The translations under genes and the position numbers were made by a program. Source: Falsiroseomonas sp050563535 (GTDB lineage Bacteria; Pseudomonadota; Alphaproteobacteria; Acetobacterales; Acetobacteraceae). From it: DNA of 64,000 bases. Below are positions 1 through 8,530 of the stretch, piece after piece. How positions within the stretch are numbered: position 1 is the stretch's first letter; each line of letters begins with the position of its first letter. The notes under the pieces are model-generated. The model made no database searches, was not told where the DNA came from, and saw nothing but the letters and a program-made list of their open reading frames with translations. Location: positions 1 through 64,000 of the forward strand of contig NZ_JBNXUO010000017.1 of assembly GCF_050563535.1 (NCBI RefSeq), given 5' to 3'.

Positions 1-1181
1 GGCGCCTCGTCCTCCGGACGGACGTAGCCGCGCTCGACGCGCAGGGCGCCCGAGCCATCGATGCTGACGAAGGCGCCGGCGCGGGCGGTCTCCGCCGGAT
101 CATAGGCGACCGGCCGCTCGTCGAGGGCGGCAATCGCCTCCTCGATCTCGGCCAGCCGCGCGTCGGTTTCCTCCGGCACGTCGTCGGCCTCGGCACAGGC
201 CCGCTCCAGCTCTTCGTACTCGGCCTGCAGTCTCGCACGCCGCGCCGCTTCCTCCTCGCTCAGCGGCTCGGCCGTGCCGGCCAGGCGGCGCAAGCCGTAG
301 GTGTGGCCATACGGGAAGTCCGGCGCCGCCTCGACCCAACGCCAGCCCTCCGCCCGGATCGCCTCCGCCTCGCGCGTCAGTCGCTCATGCGCGAGCCGGT
401 CGAGGGTCACGGGATCCTGCCACCAGCCGCCATCGTCGGCCGCGAAGAGGTCGCGCAGGATGATCCCGCCCGCTGCCTCGTAGGCTGCGGCGCCGACGAA
501 GCGCGCCCGGCGGTCGGAGGCGCGGACGGCGCCCTCCGTCAGCAGGCGGCGGATTTGGTGGGGCTCGCGGATCGGCAAGCGCTGAAGTGCGTCCCACACC
601 GCCTCCTGCCTGGCGTGGTCGGGGCTGACGGTGAAGGCCATCAGCTGATCGAGCGTCATGCCGTCCTCGGCGTAGACGTCGAGCAGCCGCGGCGAGACGG
701 CGGCCAGCCGCAGCCGCTGCTTCACGACGGCGCCCGACACGAAGAAGGCCGCAGCGATCTCCTCCTCGCTCCTGCCCTTCTCGCGCAGGGCCTGGAAGGC
801 GCGGAACTGGTCGAGCGGGTGCAGCGGCGCGCGCTGCACGTTCTCGGCCAGGCTGTCCTCCTCGGCGAGGCCCTCGGTGCGGATGACGCAAGGGATCGGC
901 GCGGTGCGGGCGAGGCGCTTCTGCTTCACAAGGAGCTCCAGCGCGCGGTACCGCCGCCCGCCCGATGGGACGTCGAACATCCCGGTCTCCACCCCGTCTG
1001 CGTCGAGCACGGGGCGAACGGTGAGGCTCTGGAGCAGGGTGCGGCGGGCAATGTCCTCGGCCAGCTCCTCGATGGCGATGCCGGCCTTGATGCGGCGGAC
1101 GTTGGCCTGGCTGAGCACGAGGCGGTTGAACGGGATGTCGCGCGAGGCGGACAGCGCGATCTTCGGCGTGGACTTCGACAT
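1..1181 (-). CDS. parB: ParB/RepB-like partition protein, 3' end cut by window edge
   Basis: The reading frame runs from an ATG at 1181 to the left edge without a stop, so the C-terminus is missing. About 393 residues are visible. An N-terminal ParB nuclease-like domain (about residues 17-110) holds SQANVRRI and GGRRYRALE (74-82), and a helix-turn-helix follows at about 135-158 (KGRSEEEIAAAFFVSGAVVK). The C-terminal part is acidic and probably helical. The ATG at 1181 is preferred to the in-frame ATG at 1193 because GGAGAG sits just upstream of it. By family, it would bind parS-like sites or act as a plasmid ParB-domain regulator. The ParA-like gene in this window is far away at 60899, so whether the two pair is unknown. 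Family assignment is firm, partition role is inferred. Confidence 0.9.
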   Translation of the reverse strand, partial: MSKSTPKIALSASRDIPFNRLVLSQANVRRIKAGIAIEELAEDIARRTLLQSLTVRPVLDADGVETGMFDVPSGGRRYRALELLVKQKRLARTAPIPCVIRTEGLAEEDSLAENVQRAPLHPLDQFRAFQALREKGRSEEEIAAAFFVSGAVVKQRLRLAAVSPRLLDVYAEDGMTLDQLMAFTVSPDHARQEAVWDALQRLPIREPHQIRRLLTEGAVRASDRRARFVGAAAYEAAGGIILRDLFAADDGGWWQDPVTLDRLAHERLTREAEAIRAEGWRWVEAAPDFPYGHTYGLRRLAGTAEPLSEEEAARRARLQAEYEELERACAEADDVPEETDARLAEIEEAIAALDERPVAYDPAETARAGAFVSIDGSGALRVERGYVRPEDEA

Positions 1182-1784
1182 GGGGCTCTCCATAACGGGC
1201 CGGCCGGGAGCCTCTCTCCCGACCCCGATCCCGTCACGAAATCCCTCTCGGTTCTCTGTCTCTGATCCCGACCGACGACGCGGCGCTTCCGCAGATAGGT
1301 CAGCAGCGCGACCGATCATGCCATCATCGAGATGGACTTCGCCGGCCGTGCCACGGGCTGGAGCCCGGGCGCCAAGCGGGTGCTCAGCTGGACGGCGGCG
1401 GCGATCGGCCCGGACAGGTCGGCCATCTGGACCGAGGAGGACCGTGCAGCTGGCGTGCCTAAGCGCGAGCGGCAGGTCGCGGACGAACCGGCAGCGCGGC
1501 CGACGGGCGGTGGCCCTGCCGCGCGACGGCACGCGCTTCGGCTTCCGCGACGTCCGCGCGTGTGACCCACAGGGCGGAGAGACCGCCGGCGGCTGCGGTA
1601 GTGGCCAGCGGCCGCGAGTAGGGCGCGGCCCCCGCCAGTGGCGGGGGAGACGCCAGTGCCAGGGTCAGCCCCGTCCTATGCCGATGCGCACCGGCTCAAT
1701 CCGTTCTTCAGGATCCTTACTCTGGGCGGCACCGGCAGCGCGCGTCTCCAAGTGGCAGCCTGCGCGTTGGTTACGATCAACCGT

Positions 1785-1800
1785 GCTTGCGGATGCAAGC
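1785..1800. repeat. Inverted repeat GCTTGC-GGAT-GCAAGC
   Basis: A perfect 6-bp inverted repeat with a 4-bp spacer, about 160 bp before the start of the secreted repeat protein. A second perfect repeat, GGTT-ACGATC-AACC, lies just before it at 1769-1782. They could be operator sites; nothing in the sequence identifies the regulator. Confidence 0.45.
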
Positions 1801-1823
1801 GGCTGCCCCACGGCCGATCCGTT

Positions 1824-1849
1824 GCAATGTGACGACTTCGTCCGATTGC
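1824..1849. promoter_or_regulatory. Nested palindrome upstream of the secreted repeat protein
   Basis: GCAAT at 1824-1828 pairs with ATTGC at 1845-1849, and inside them GACGA pairs with TCGTC, giving a 26-bp interrupted palindrome. The GCAAT, TTCGTC and ATTGC elements recur in the same order at 2404-2424, upstream of the efflux operon. This suggests related binding sites; no regulator can be assigned. Confidence 0.4.
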
Positions 1850-1960
1850 GACAGGCGCAGCATCCTTTGTCGCGCCGACGGTGCCATGCCGCAACAACAC
1901 GCCGCCATTCTCCGTCGTGCCGCACCGAAGGGGTGCCTGGCTGCTTCGGAGAGAGAACCC

Positions 1961-2368
1961 ATGCCCACGCGTATCCGCGTCACCCTTGCCCTCGCGCTTG
2001 CTGCCGGCCTTGCCGCTGCACCGGGCCTCGCCCGTGCCGACGGGCAGCCGGTGATCTCGCTCGAGGTGACGCAACTCGGGCGGTTGCCCGTCCAGATCTA
2101 CTCCGACCGTGCCTCGCCCGTCGTCACCCTGCCTGTCAAGCGCATGACGGGCAGCGGCGAGAACGTCGAAATCGAGTACGACACCACCGCCACGCCGCGC
2201 CCTGTCGTCTCGCTTCCGGTGAGGCGCATCACTGGCAGCGGAGAGAACGTTGATATCGAGTACGACGAGGAAGCCGGCGCGCGGCTGCCCCACACCATGC
2301 CGAATGTCGGCGGCGGGCATAACGCCGCGCTCTGGAACCTGCGGAGCCTGCCGCCCTCGATCCGGTGA
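1961..2368 (+). CDS. Small secreted protein with internal repeats
   Basis: 135 residues. An N-terminal signal peptide ends near ALARA/D (about residue 27). The mature part contains two clear 22-residue repeats (53-74 and 81-102) sharing PVV(T/S)LPV(K/R)R and GSGENV(E/D)IEYD, and a weaker third copy near residue 30. GGAGAG at 1949-1954 supports the ATG at 1961. The protein is acidic in the repeats and ends in a His/Asn-containing tail. I do not recognise the family. Its place just before an RND metal-efflux operon, with a hairpin between, suggests a periplasmic accessory of metal handling, but that is context only. Confidence 0.75.
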   Translation: MPTRIRVTLALALAAGLAAAPGLARADGQPVISLEVTQLGRLPVQIYSDRASPVVTLPVKRMTGSGENVEIEYDTTATPRPVVSLPVRRITGSGENVDIEYDEEAGARLPHTMPNVGGGHNAALWNLRSLPPSIR

Positions 2369-2378
2369 CGGCATCGCG

Positions 2379-2402
2379 GCCCGGCCCCGCCGGGTGCCGG
2401 GC
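2379..2402. terminator. Possible terminator hairpin GCCCGGC/GCCGGGC
   Basis: A perfect 7-bp GC stem with a 10-nt loop lies just after the stop of the secreted repeat protein. There is no T tract, so it may be only a weak or Rho-assisted terminator. Confidence 0.4.
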
Positions 2403-2403
2403 T

Positions 2404-2419
2404 GCAATGATTCGTCATG
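2404..2419. promoter_or_regulatory. 16-bp motif GCAATGATTCGTCATG before the efflux operon
   Basis: This 16-bp sequence occurs again, identically, at 33627-33642 before the multicopper oxidase gene. Here it ends 69 bp before the start at 2488; there 64 bp before 33706. The core ATGA-TTCG-TCAT is palindromic. Equal placement before two copper-type genes suggests an activator site. A degenerate copy, GCAATGA-N4-TCA, is at 17483-17496. Confidence 0.55.
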
Positions 2420-2487
2420 ATTGCGCAACCCAGGCGACGGGAAAGCCCGCCAGAGTGCGCCCGAACCAGGAACAAACAGGAGGCCGC

Positions 2488-3678
2488 GTGAACGCGCGCA
2501 TTCTTCTCGCCGCGGCGCTGCTCGCCGCGACCTCCCCTGCCTTTGCCTCGCCGCTGCGGGAGGCCTTTGATACCGCCGCGGGGCTGAATGCCGAGCTCCG
2601 CACCCTGGAGAGCCGCCGGGCCGAGATCGAGGCCCGGCTCCGCGGCGCGAACGCCCTCACGCCGGGGGCGCCAAGCATCGCCTTCGGATACACCGACGAC
2701 CGCTTCAGCCAGAACCGCGGATTTCGCGAAGCTGAAGTGGAGCTCGGCGTCCCGGTCTGGCTGCCCGGCCAGGCCCGAGCCCAGCGCGGGCTCGCCGAGG
2801 CCGAAGCACAGCGGTTGGCAGCCCAGATCGCCCTCCAGCGGCTGACCCTGGCGGGGGAGGTCCGGGATGCCTACTGGACCTGGGCCACGGCGGAGGCCTC
2901 CCTGGCTGCGGCCCGTGCCCGCGCGGCGAGCGCCACCGCCCTCGCGCGCGACGTGGCACGGCAGGCCCGGGGCGGGCAGGTCCCGCGCGCCGAGGAACTC
3001 CTCGCCTCGGCCGATGCGCGGGAGGCGGAGGCTGCTCTGCGCGAGGCGGAGGTGACCTTGCGCGAGGCCCGCCTCGCCTTCCGTGCCCTGACCGGACGCG
3101 ACCCGGCTACCGGCTGGGAGGAGGCACCGCGCGAAGGCGCCGCCGCGGTGGACCACCCCCGTCTCCTCGCCGCACGCCTCGGCCAGGATGTCGGACGCGC
3201 CTCCCTGCGCGTCGCGGTTGTCGAGGACCGCGAGAGCCCGGAGCTGTCGATCTTCGGAAGGCAGGAGCGCGACGAGCGCGGTGCCGGCTGGGACAGCCGG
3301 CTCGGCGTGCGGATCCGCATCCCCTTCGCGCACGAGCCGCGCAACGCCGAGCGGCGGGCGGTGGCCCAGACGGAACTCACCACCGCGGCGGCTGAGACCG
3401 CGACGGCCGAGCGCCTCATCGCGGCCGAACGCGAACGGGCGAGGACGGCGCTGGCCGATGCGCGGGCCGCGGCACGCCTCGCCGAGGAGCGTCACCGGGC
3501 GCTTTCGGAGGCCGCCGCTCTCTCAGAAGCCGCCTTCCGCGCGGGGCAGACCGGCCTCGCCGAGACGCTGCGCATCCGGGCCTCCCTCGCGGCCGCGGAC
3601 GCCGATCGCCGGCGGAGCGGCGTTGCGCTGCGACAGGCTGCCTCCCGCCTCAACCAGGCCCTTGGAGTGGAACCGTGA
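2488..3678 (+). CDS. TolC/CzcC-family outer membrane efflux protein
   Basis: 396 residues from a GTG at 2488 with AGGAGG upstream; the frame is open earlier, but the signal peptide (ILLAAALLAATSPAFA) begins right at this start. The mature protein is rich in long Ala/Glu/Arg helices of the kind that form the TolC periplasmic tunnel, and it has the internal duplication typical of outer membrane efflux proteins. It is the first gene of a three-gene efflux operon and overlaps the adaptor gene by 4 bp (GTGA). Its role would be the outer-membrane exit duct for metal ions carried by the RND pump. No cysteine lipobox is seen. Confidence 0.85.
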   Translation: MNARILLAAALLAATSPAFASPLREAFDTAAGLNAELRTLESRRAEIEARLRGANALTPGAPSIAFGYTDDRFSQNRGFREAEVELGVPVWLPGQARAQRGLAEAEAQRLAAQIALQRLTLAGEVRDAYWTWATAEASLAAARARAASATALARDVARQARGGQVPRAEELLASADAREAEAALREAEVTLREARLAFRALTGRDPATGWEEAPREGAAAVDHPRLLAARLGQDVGRASLRVAVVEDRESPELSIFGRQERDERGAGWDSRLGVRIRIPFAHEPRNAERRAVAQTELTTAAAETATAERLIAAERERARTALADARAAARLAEERHRALSEAAALSEAAFRAGQTGLAETLRIRASLAAADADRRRSGVALRQAASRLNQALGVEP

Positions 3679-5393
3679 GCCCTGTGATGTTCCGGCCCCT
3701 GCGGGCCCTCCTCCTGGCTGTTGCCCTGGCTACCCTCGCTCCGGCGGCCCTCGCGCATCCGGGGCACGGAGACGAGGCGCCGCCCCCCTCCAATGCCGCT
3801 CCGCGTGGCGAGACGCACTCCGACCTCTTCGAGGTGGTGGCGGTGCTCGGCCCTGACGGGCGCCTCTGGATCTACCTCGAACGCCACGCGACGAACGAGC
3901 CGCTGGAGGGTGCGGCGCTCGAGCTGACCATCGACGGCCAGCCGGTGCAGGCGACCCGCGCCGGCGAGGCGATGTTCGTGGCGAGCAGCCCGACACTGGC
4001 GGCGCCTGGCACACGGAACCTGCTGTTCACCGTCTCGGCGGGCTCAGAGATGGACCTCCTGCCGGCGACGCTGGACGTCCCGACCGCCGTGGCAGCCGTG
4101 CATGCCGAAGGCGGGCTTGGCCAGACGCTCGCGAACCTCGTCCGCGAGCCCTTCGCCTGGGCGGGTGCCGTCCTGTTCCTCCTACTCGGGGTCTTGCTGG
4201 GGCGCGCTTCGGCGCCGCGCCGGCTTCCCCCCCTGGTGGAGGAGGAAAGGCGTCCGGAAGCGGTGCCCGAAACTGTCGCGCCGAAGTCCGGGGCGACCGT
4301 CTTGCCGAAGCGCGCAGCGGCGGCCGCGTCGGTGGTCCCGCTGGCCGCATTCCTCGTCGCCCTGTTCGCCGCGGGCCATGCCGTCGCGCAGCCGATGGAT
4401 GCGCCGCGGCGCCAGCCAGACGGCAGCGTCTTCGTGCCGAAGCCGACGCAACGCCTGCTCGGCGTGCGCACCGCCATAACCGCGCGCGCCGACGCCCCCG
4501 TCTCGGTCCAGGTCGTCGGCCAGGTGATGGCTGACCCCAACGCGTCGGGGCGCGTGCAGGCGCCGCAGGGTGGCCGGATCGAGCCGCCCGAGGGCGGCTT
4601 CCCGACGCTCGGCAGCCGCGTCGCGCGCGGCCAGGTCCTGGCGTGGATCGTGCCGGTGCTTGCGGCGCAGGAGCGCAGCGGCGTCCAGGCCAGCATCGCG
4701 GAACTCGATGCCCAGATCGCCATCGCCCAGGGCCGCGTCCAGCGCCTGTCGGGCCTCGCCGGCAGTGTCTCCGCCCGGGAGATCGCCGAGGCCCGGGCCG
4801 AGCTGGAGGGGCTGCGGCAGCGCCGCGCCGCGATCGGCGCGGGCCTGAACGGCCGCGAGCCGGTGCACGCGCCGGCGGCCGGCGTGGTGAGCGTCGTCAA
4901 CGCGATCGCGGGGCAGATCGTGGACGCGCGGGAGCCGCTCTTCGAGGTGGTTGACCCGCAGCGGCTCTGGGTGGAAGCGGTTGCCTTCGACCCGAGCCTC
5001 GTCGCCGAGGTGGCGGCGGCCGCCGCGGTCACCACGGCTGGGCAGCCGCTCCGCTTGTCCTTCATCGGGCGAGGTCTCGCCCTTCGCCAGCAGGCGATTC
5101 CGCTGCAATTCCGCATCGAGGACGTCCCGCCGGGCCTTTCCGTCGGCACCCCCGTCACGGTCACGATGCAGACGCCGCGCCGTGCGGGCGGCGTCGTGCT
5201 GCCCGCGGATGCGGTGGTCCGCAGTGCCGAAGGCAGCCAGATCGTCTTCGAGATGCCGGGGGCCGAACGCTTCGTGCCGCGCCCGGTGCGCGTGCAGCCG
5301 CTGGATGGCCGCAACGTCCTAGTCACCGCGGGCCTGGACCCTGGCATCCGTGTCGTGACGCAGGCGGCCAGCCTCGTCGCCCAGGTCCGGTGA
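3675..5393 (+). CDS. RND/HlyD periplasmic adaptor with extra N-terminal domain
   Basis: 572 residues, longer than the usual 350-500 for CzcB/CusB adaptors. Order: signal peptide ending LAHPGHGDE; a beta-rich domain (about 35-150); a membrane segment (about 158-180, WAGAVLFLLLGVLLG); a linker; a second hydrophobic segment ending VAQP (about 219-240); then a canonical HlyD/CzcB region with a barrel-lipoyl fold, a coiled-coil hairpin (about 335-400) and beta-barrel to the C-terminus. The HxGHGDE stretch after the signal could bind metal. It links the outer membrane factor to the pump. The N-terminal part looks like a fused periplasmic domain anchored in the inner membrane. Metal specificity cannot be read from the sequence. 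Confidence 0.85.
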   Translation: MSPVMFRPLRALLLAVALATLAPAALAHPGHGDEAPPPSNAAPRGETHSDLFEVVAVLGPDGRLWIYLERHATNEPLEGAALELTIDGQPVQATRAGEAMFVASSPTLAAPGTRNLLFTVSAGSEMDLLPATLDVPTAVAAVHAEGGLGQTLANLVREPFAWAGAVLFLLLGVLLGRASAPRRLPPLVEEERRPEAVPETVAPKSGATVLPKRAAAAASVVPLAAFLVALFAAGHAVAQPMDAPRRQPDGSVFVPKPTQRLLGVRTAITARADAPVSVQVVGQVMADPNASGRVQAPQGGRIEPPEGGFPTLGSRVARGQVLAWIVPVLAAQERSGVQASIAELDAQIAIAQGRVQRLSGLAGSVSAREIAEARAELEGLRQRRAAIGAGLNGREPVHAPAAGVVSVVNAIAGQIVDAREPLFEVVDPQRLWVEAVAFDPSLVAEVAAAAAVTTAGQPLRLSFIGRGLALRQQAIPLQFRIEDVPPGLSVGTPVTVTMQTPRRAGGVVLPADAVVRSAEGSQIVFEMPGAERFVPRPVRVQPLDGRNVLVTAGLDPGIRVVTQAASLVAQVR

Positions 5394-5397
5394 TCCG

Positions 5398-8300
5398 ATG
5401 TTCAACATCCTCGTCTCGGCCAGCCTGCGGAACCGCCTGTTCGTCCTCGTCGCGGCGGCGATCCTCGTCGTCTACGGCGCGCTGACGCTCCAGCGGCTTC
5501 CCGTCGACGTCTTCCCCGACCTCAACAAGCCGGTCGTCACCCTCATGACGGAGGCCGAGGGCCTGGCGCCGGAAGAGGTGGAGCTGCTGGTCTCCTTCCC
5601 AATGGAGACGGCGATGAACGGCATGCCCGGCGTCACCCGGGTACGCTCCGTCTCGGGCGTGGGGCTCTCCATCGTCTTCGTCGAGTTCGACTGGGGCACG
5701 GACATCTGGGTCAACCGCCAGCAGGTCTCCGAACGCCTGTCGCTGGTGCGCGCCCAGCTGCCGCCGAACGTGGTCCCGCAGATGGCGCCCGTTTCCTCCA
5801 TCATGGGCGAGATCATGCTGGTGGCGATGTCCACCGACGGTCGCGCGAGCCCGATGGAGCTGCGCGAGCTGGCGGATTGGGTGGTCCGTCCTCGCCTGCT
5901 CACCATCCCCGGCGTGAGCCAGGTGATCCCGATCGGCGGCGAGGTCCGGCAGTACCGCGTGGTGCCGGACGTGGCGCGGATGAACGCCCTCGACATCACC
6001 CATGAGCAGGTGGTGGCGGCGCTGCGGCAGTTCGGCGTCAACACCGGCGGAGGCTACGTCGACCAGGCGGGCCGCGAGTACCTCATCCGCAACATCGGCA
6101 GGACAACGCGCCTCGACGACCTCGCGGGCACGCCGGTCGGCTTCAGGGCGGGTCAGCCGATCCTCCTGCGCCAGGTCGCGACAGTGGAGTATGCGGCCCG
6201 GCTGAAGCGCGGCGAGGCGGGCAGCATGGGCCGGCCGGCCGTGATCCTCTCCATCCAGAAGCAGCCGGCAGCAGACACCGTGACCCTGACCGCCCAGGTG
6301 GAGGCCGCGCTGCGTGAGCTTCAGCGCTCGATGCCGCCCGGCGTGGTCGCCGACAAGGTGCAGTTCCGGCAGGCCGACTTCATCGAGGCCTCGATCGGCA
6401 ACGTGAAGAAGGTGCTGCTGGAAGCGGTGGCGGTGGTGGCCGTCGTGCTGTTCCTGTTCCTGCTGAACGGGCGCACCACCTTCATCTCGCTGACCGCGAT
6501 CCCTCTCTCGGTGCTGATCACGGTCGTCGTCTTCCACCTGCTGGGCCTCTCCATCAACACCATGACGCTCGGCGGGCTCGCCATCGCGATCGGCGAGCTG
6601 GTGGACGACGCCGTGGTGGACGTGGAGAACGTCTTCCGGCGGCTGCGGGAGAACCGCGAGAGAGCCAATCCGCTGCCCGCCATCACGGTGGTGGCCCAGG
6701 CAAGCCAGGAGGTGCGGTCCGGCATCGTCTACGCGACGATGATCGTGATCCTGGTCTTCGTGCCGCTGTTCGCACTGTCCGGCATCGAGGGGCGGCTCTT
6801 CGCGCCGCTCGGGGTCGCCTACATCGTCTCCATTCTTGCCTCGCTGGTGGTGTCGATCACCGTCACGCCGGTGCTCTGCTACTACCTGCTGCCGAACATG
6901 AAGCGGATGGAGCACGGCGACAGTGCGCTGGTGCGGGTACTGAAGCGCTGGAACGAGCGGGCGCTGCTCTGGGCCTTCGCGCGTGCCCGGCTCGTCTACC
7001 TCGCCGCGGGCACCGCGGTTGCCGTGGCGATCGCCACCGTGCCCTTCCTGCCGCGCTCCTTCCTCCCGCCTTTCAACGAGGGGACGCTGACCATCTCGCT
7101 CCAGTTCCAGCCCGGGATCAGCCTCGCCGAGGCGAACCGGCTGGGGCGCGAGGCCGAGCGGCTCATCATGGCCGTGCCCGAGGTGCGCACCATCGGGCGG
7201 CGGACCGGCCGCGCGGAGCTCGACGAGCACGCCGAGGGCGTCCACTCCTCCGAGATCGATGTCTCGCTGCACCCCTCGGCGCGCGGCAAGCAGGAGATCG
7301 CGGCGGACATCCGCGCGCGCCTCGCGGTGCTGCCGGGCAGCGCGAATGTCGGCCAGCCCATCGGGCACCGGCTCGACCACATGCTCTCCGGCGTGCGCGC
7401 CGAGATCGCGCTGAAGATCTACGGCGACGACCTCGACACGCTGCGGACGCTGGCGGACGGCATGCAGCAGCGGCTTGCCGCAATACCCGGGCTGACCGAC
7501 CTGCAGATCGAGCGCCAGGTGCGGGTGCCGCAGCTCCAGGTGGCGGTCAACCACGAGCGTGCGGCGCTCTACGGCGTCTCCGCCACCGCGGTGGCGGAGG
7601 CGTTGCAGTCCCTCTCGGGCGGACAGGTGGTCAGCCAGGTCGTGGATGGGTCGCGCCGCTTCGACCTGGTGCTGCGCCTCTCGGACGAGGACCGGACCGG
7701 TGCCGGCCTCTCGGCCGTGATGATCGAGACGCCAGGCGGGCGGGTCCCGCTCTCCCTGCTGGCCGAGATCCGGGACACCGACGGCCCGAACCAGATCCTC
7801 CGCGAGAACGGGCGCCGCCGGATCGTGGTGCTCGCCAACACGGACGGCTCCGACATGGCCGCGATCGTCGCGCGGATCCGGGCGGAGATGGCCGCGGCGC
7901 AACTGCCGTCGGGCTACTTCCTGGCGCTCGAAGGCACCTTCCAGGCGCAGGAAGAGGCGTCCCAGCTCATCGCGGGCCTCTCGCTCGTCTCGCTCTCGCT
8001 GATCTTCCTGGTGCTCTACGGCCGCTACCGCTCGGCGGTGCTGGCGCTGATCATCATGGGCAACGTGCCGCTCGCGCTGGTCGGCGCGATCGCCGCCCTC
8101 TGGATCGCCGGGCAGCCGCTCTCCGTCGCGTCCATGATCGGGTTCATCACGCTCGCCGGCATCGCCACCCGAAACGGCATCCTGAAGGTCAGCCACTATC
8201 TCAACCTGGCGCTGCTGGAGGGCGAGCGCTGGGGACTGGCCCTGGTCATCCGCGGCAGCCTGGAGCGGCTGACACCGGTGCTGATGACGGCGCTCTCGGC

Positions 8301-8511
8301 TGGGTTCGCCCTCATCCCGCTCATGATCGGGGCGAGTGAGCCGGGGAAGGAGATCCTTCACCCCGTCGCCGTCACCATCTTCGGCGGGTTGATCACCGCC
8401 ACGCTGCTGGACACCTTCCTCACCCCGCTCCTCTTCCACCGCTTCGGCCGGCCGGCGCTGGAGCGCCTGCGCGAGCGGCAACGGGAGCTCAAGACGGCGG
8501 AGGCCTACTGA
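5398..8511 (+). CDS. Heavy-metal RND efflux pump (CusA/CzcA family)
   Basis: 1037 residues, full length for the HME-RND family, with 12 membrane segments in the usual 1+5+1+5 pattern and two large periplasmic loops. The start is MFNILVSASLRNRLFVL, followed by RLPVDVFPDLN, typical of heavy-metal pumps. TM4 carries AIGELVDDAVVDVEN, the proton-relay region with acidic residues. A charged loop containing DEHAEGVHSSE may take part in metal selection. It starts 4 bp after the adaptor gene ends and completes a proton-driven exporter of metal from periplasm or cytoplasm. The TM4 signature differs from that of E. coli CusA, so copper is suggested by neighbours rather than proven. Confidence 0.9.
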   Translation: MFNILVSASLRNRLFVLVAAAILVVYGALTLQRLPVDVFPDLNKPVVTLMTEAEGLAPEEVELLVSFPMETAMNGMPGVTRVRSVSGVGLSIVFVEFDWGTDIWVNRQQVSERLSLVRAQLPPNVVPQMAPVSSIMGEIMLVAMSTDGRASPMELRELADWVVRPRLLTIPGVSQVIPIGGEVRQYRVVPDVARMNALDITHEQVVAALRQFGVNTGGGYVDQAGREYLIRNIGRTTRLDDLAGTPVGFRAGQPILLRQVATVEYAARLKRGEAGSMGRPAVILSIQKQPAADTVTLTAQVEAALRELQRSMPPGVVADKVQFRQADFIEASIGNVKKVLLEAVAVVAVVLFLFLLNGRTTFISLTAIPLSVLITVVVFHLLGLSINTMTLGGLAIAIGELVDDAVVDVENVFRRLRENRERANPLPAITVVAQASQEVRSGIVYATMIVILVFVPLFALSGIEGRLFAPLGVAYIVSILASLVVSITVTPVLCYYLLPNMKRMEHGDSALVRVLKRWNERALLWAFARARLVYLAAGTAVAVAIATVPFLPRSFLPPFNEGTLTISLQFQPGISLAEANRLGREAERLIMAVPEVRTIGRRTGRAELDEHAEGVHSSEIDVSLHPSARGKQEIAADIRARLAVLPGSANVGQPIGHRLDHMLSGVRAEIALKIYGDDLDTLRTLADGMQQRLAAIPGLTDLQIERQVRVPQLQVAVNHERAALYGVSATAVAEALQSLSGGQVVSQVVDGSRRFDLVLRLSDEDRTGAGLSAVMIETPGGRVPLSLLAEIRDTDGPNQILRENGRRRIVVLANTDGSDMAAIVARIRAEMAAAQLPSGYFLALEGTFQAQEEASQLIAGLSLVSLSLIFLVLYGRYRSAVLALIIMGNVPLALVGAIAALWIAGQPLSVASMIGFITLAGIATRNGILKVSHYLNLALLEGERWGLALVIRGSLERLTPVLMTALSAGFALIPLMIGASEPGKEILHPVAVTIFGGLITATLLDTFLTPLLFHRFGRPALERLRERQRELKTAEAY

Positions 8512-8530
8512 CATCATGACGGAGCACCCC

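Larger units (their letters stand above)
1182..1960. other. Gene-poor segment between parB and the metal island
   Basis: About 780 bp with no coding region I can support. Open frames here (for example 1332-1565 plus) have no recognisable domain and no good ribosome site. The 5' half is GC-rich and looks like rubble. The 3' half (about 1700-1900) is less GC-rich and carries inverted repeats, consistent with a promoter region for the gene at 1961. It is the left boundary between plasmid backbone and metal-resistance cargo. Confidence 0.5.

Noticed and set aside
1332..1565. A 77-codon plus-strand frame in the left gap
   Set aside because: No ribosome site, no recognised domain, and a competing antisense frame of similar length; not enough support for a gene.
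1841..1868. GCGACA ... TGTCGC half-sites upstream of the secreted repeat protein as another copy of the copper palindrome
   Set aside because: The spacing is 14 bp instead of 5, so it does not match the three real boxes.
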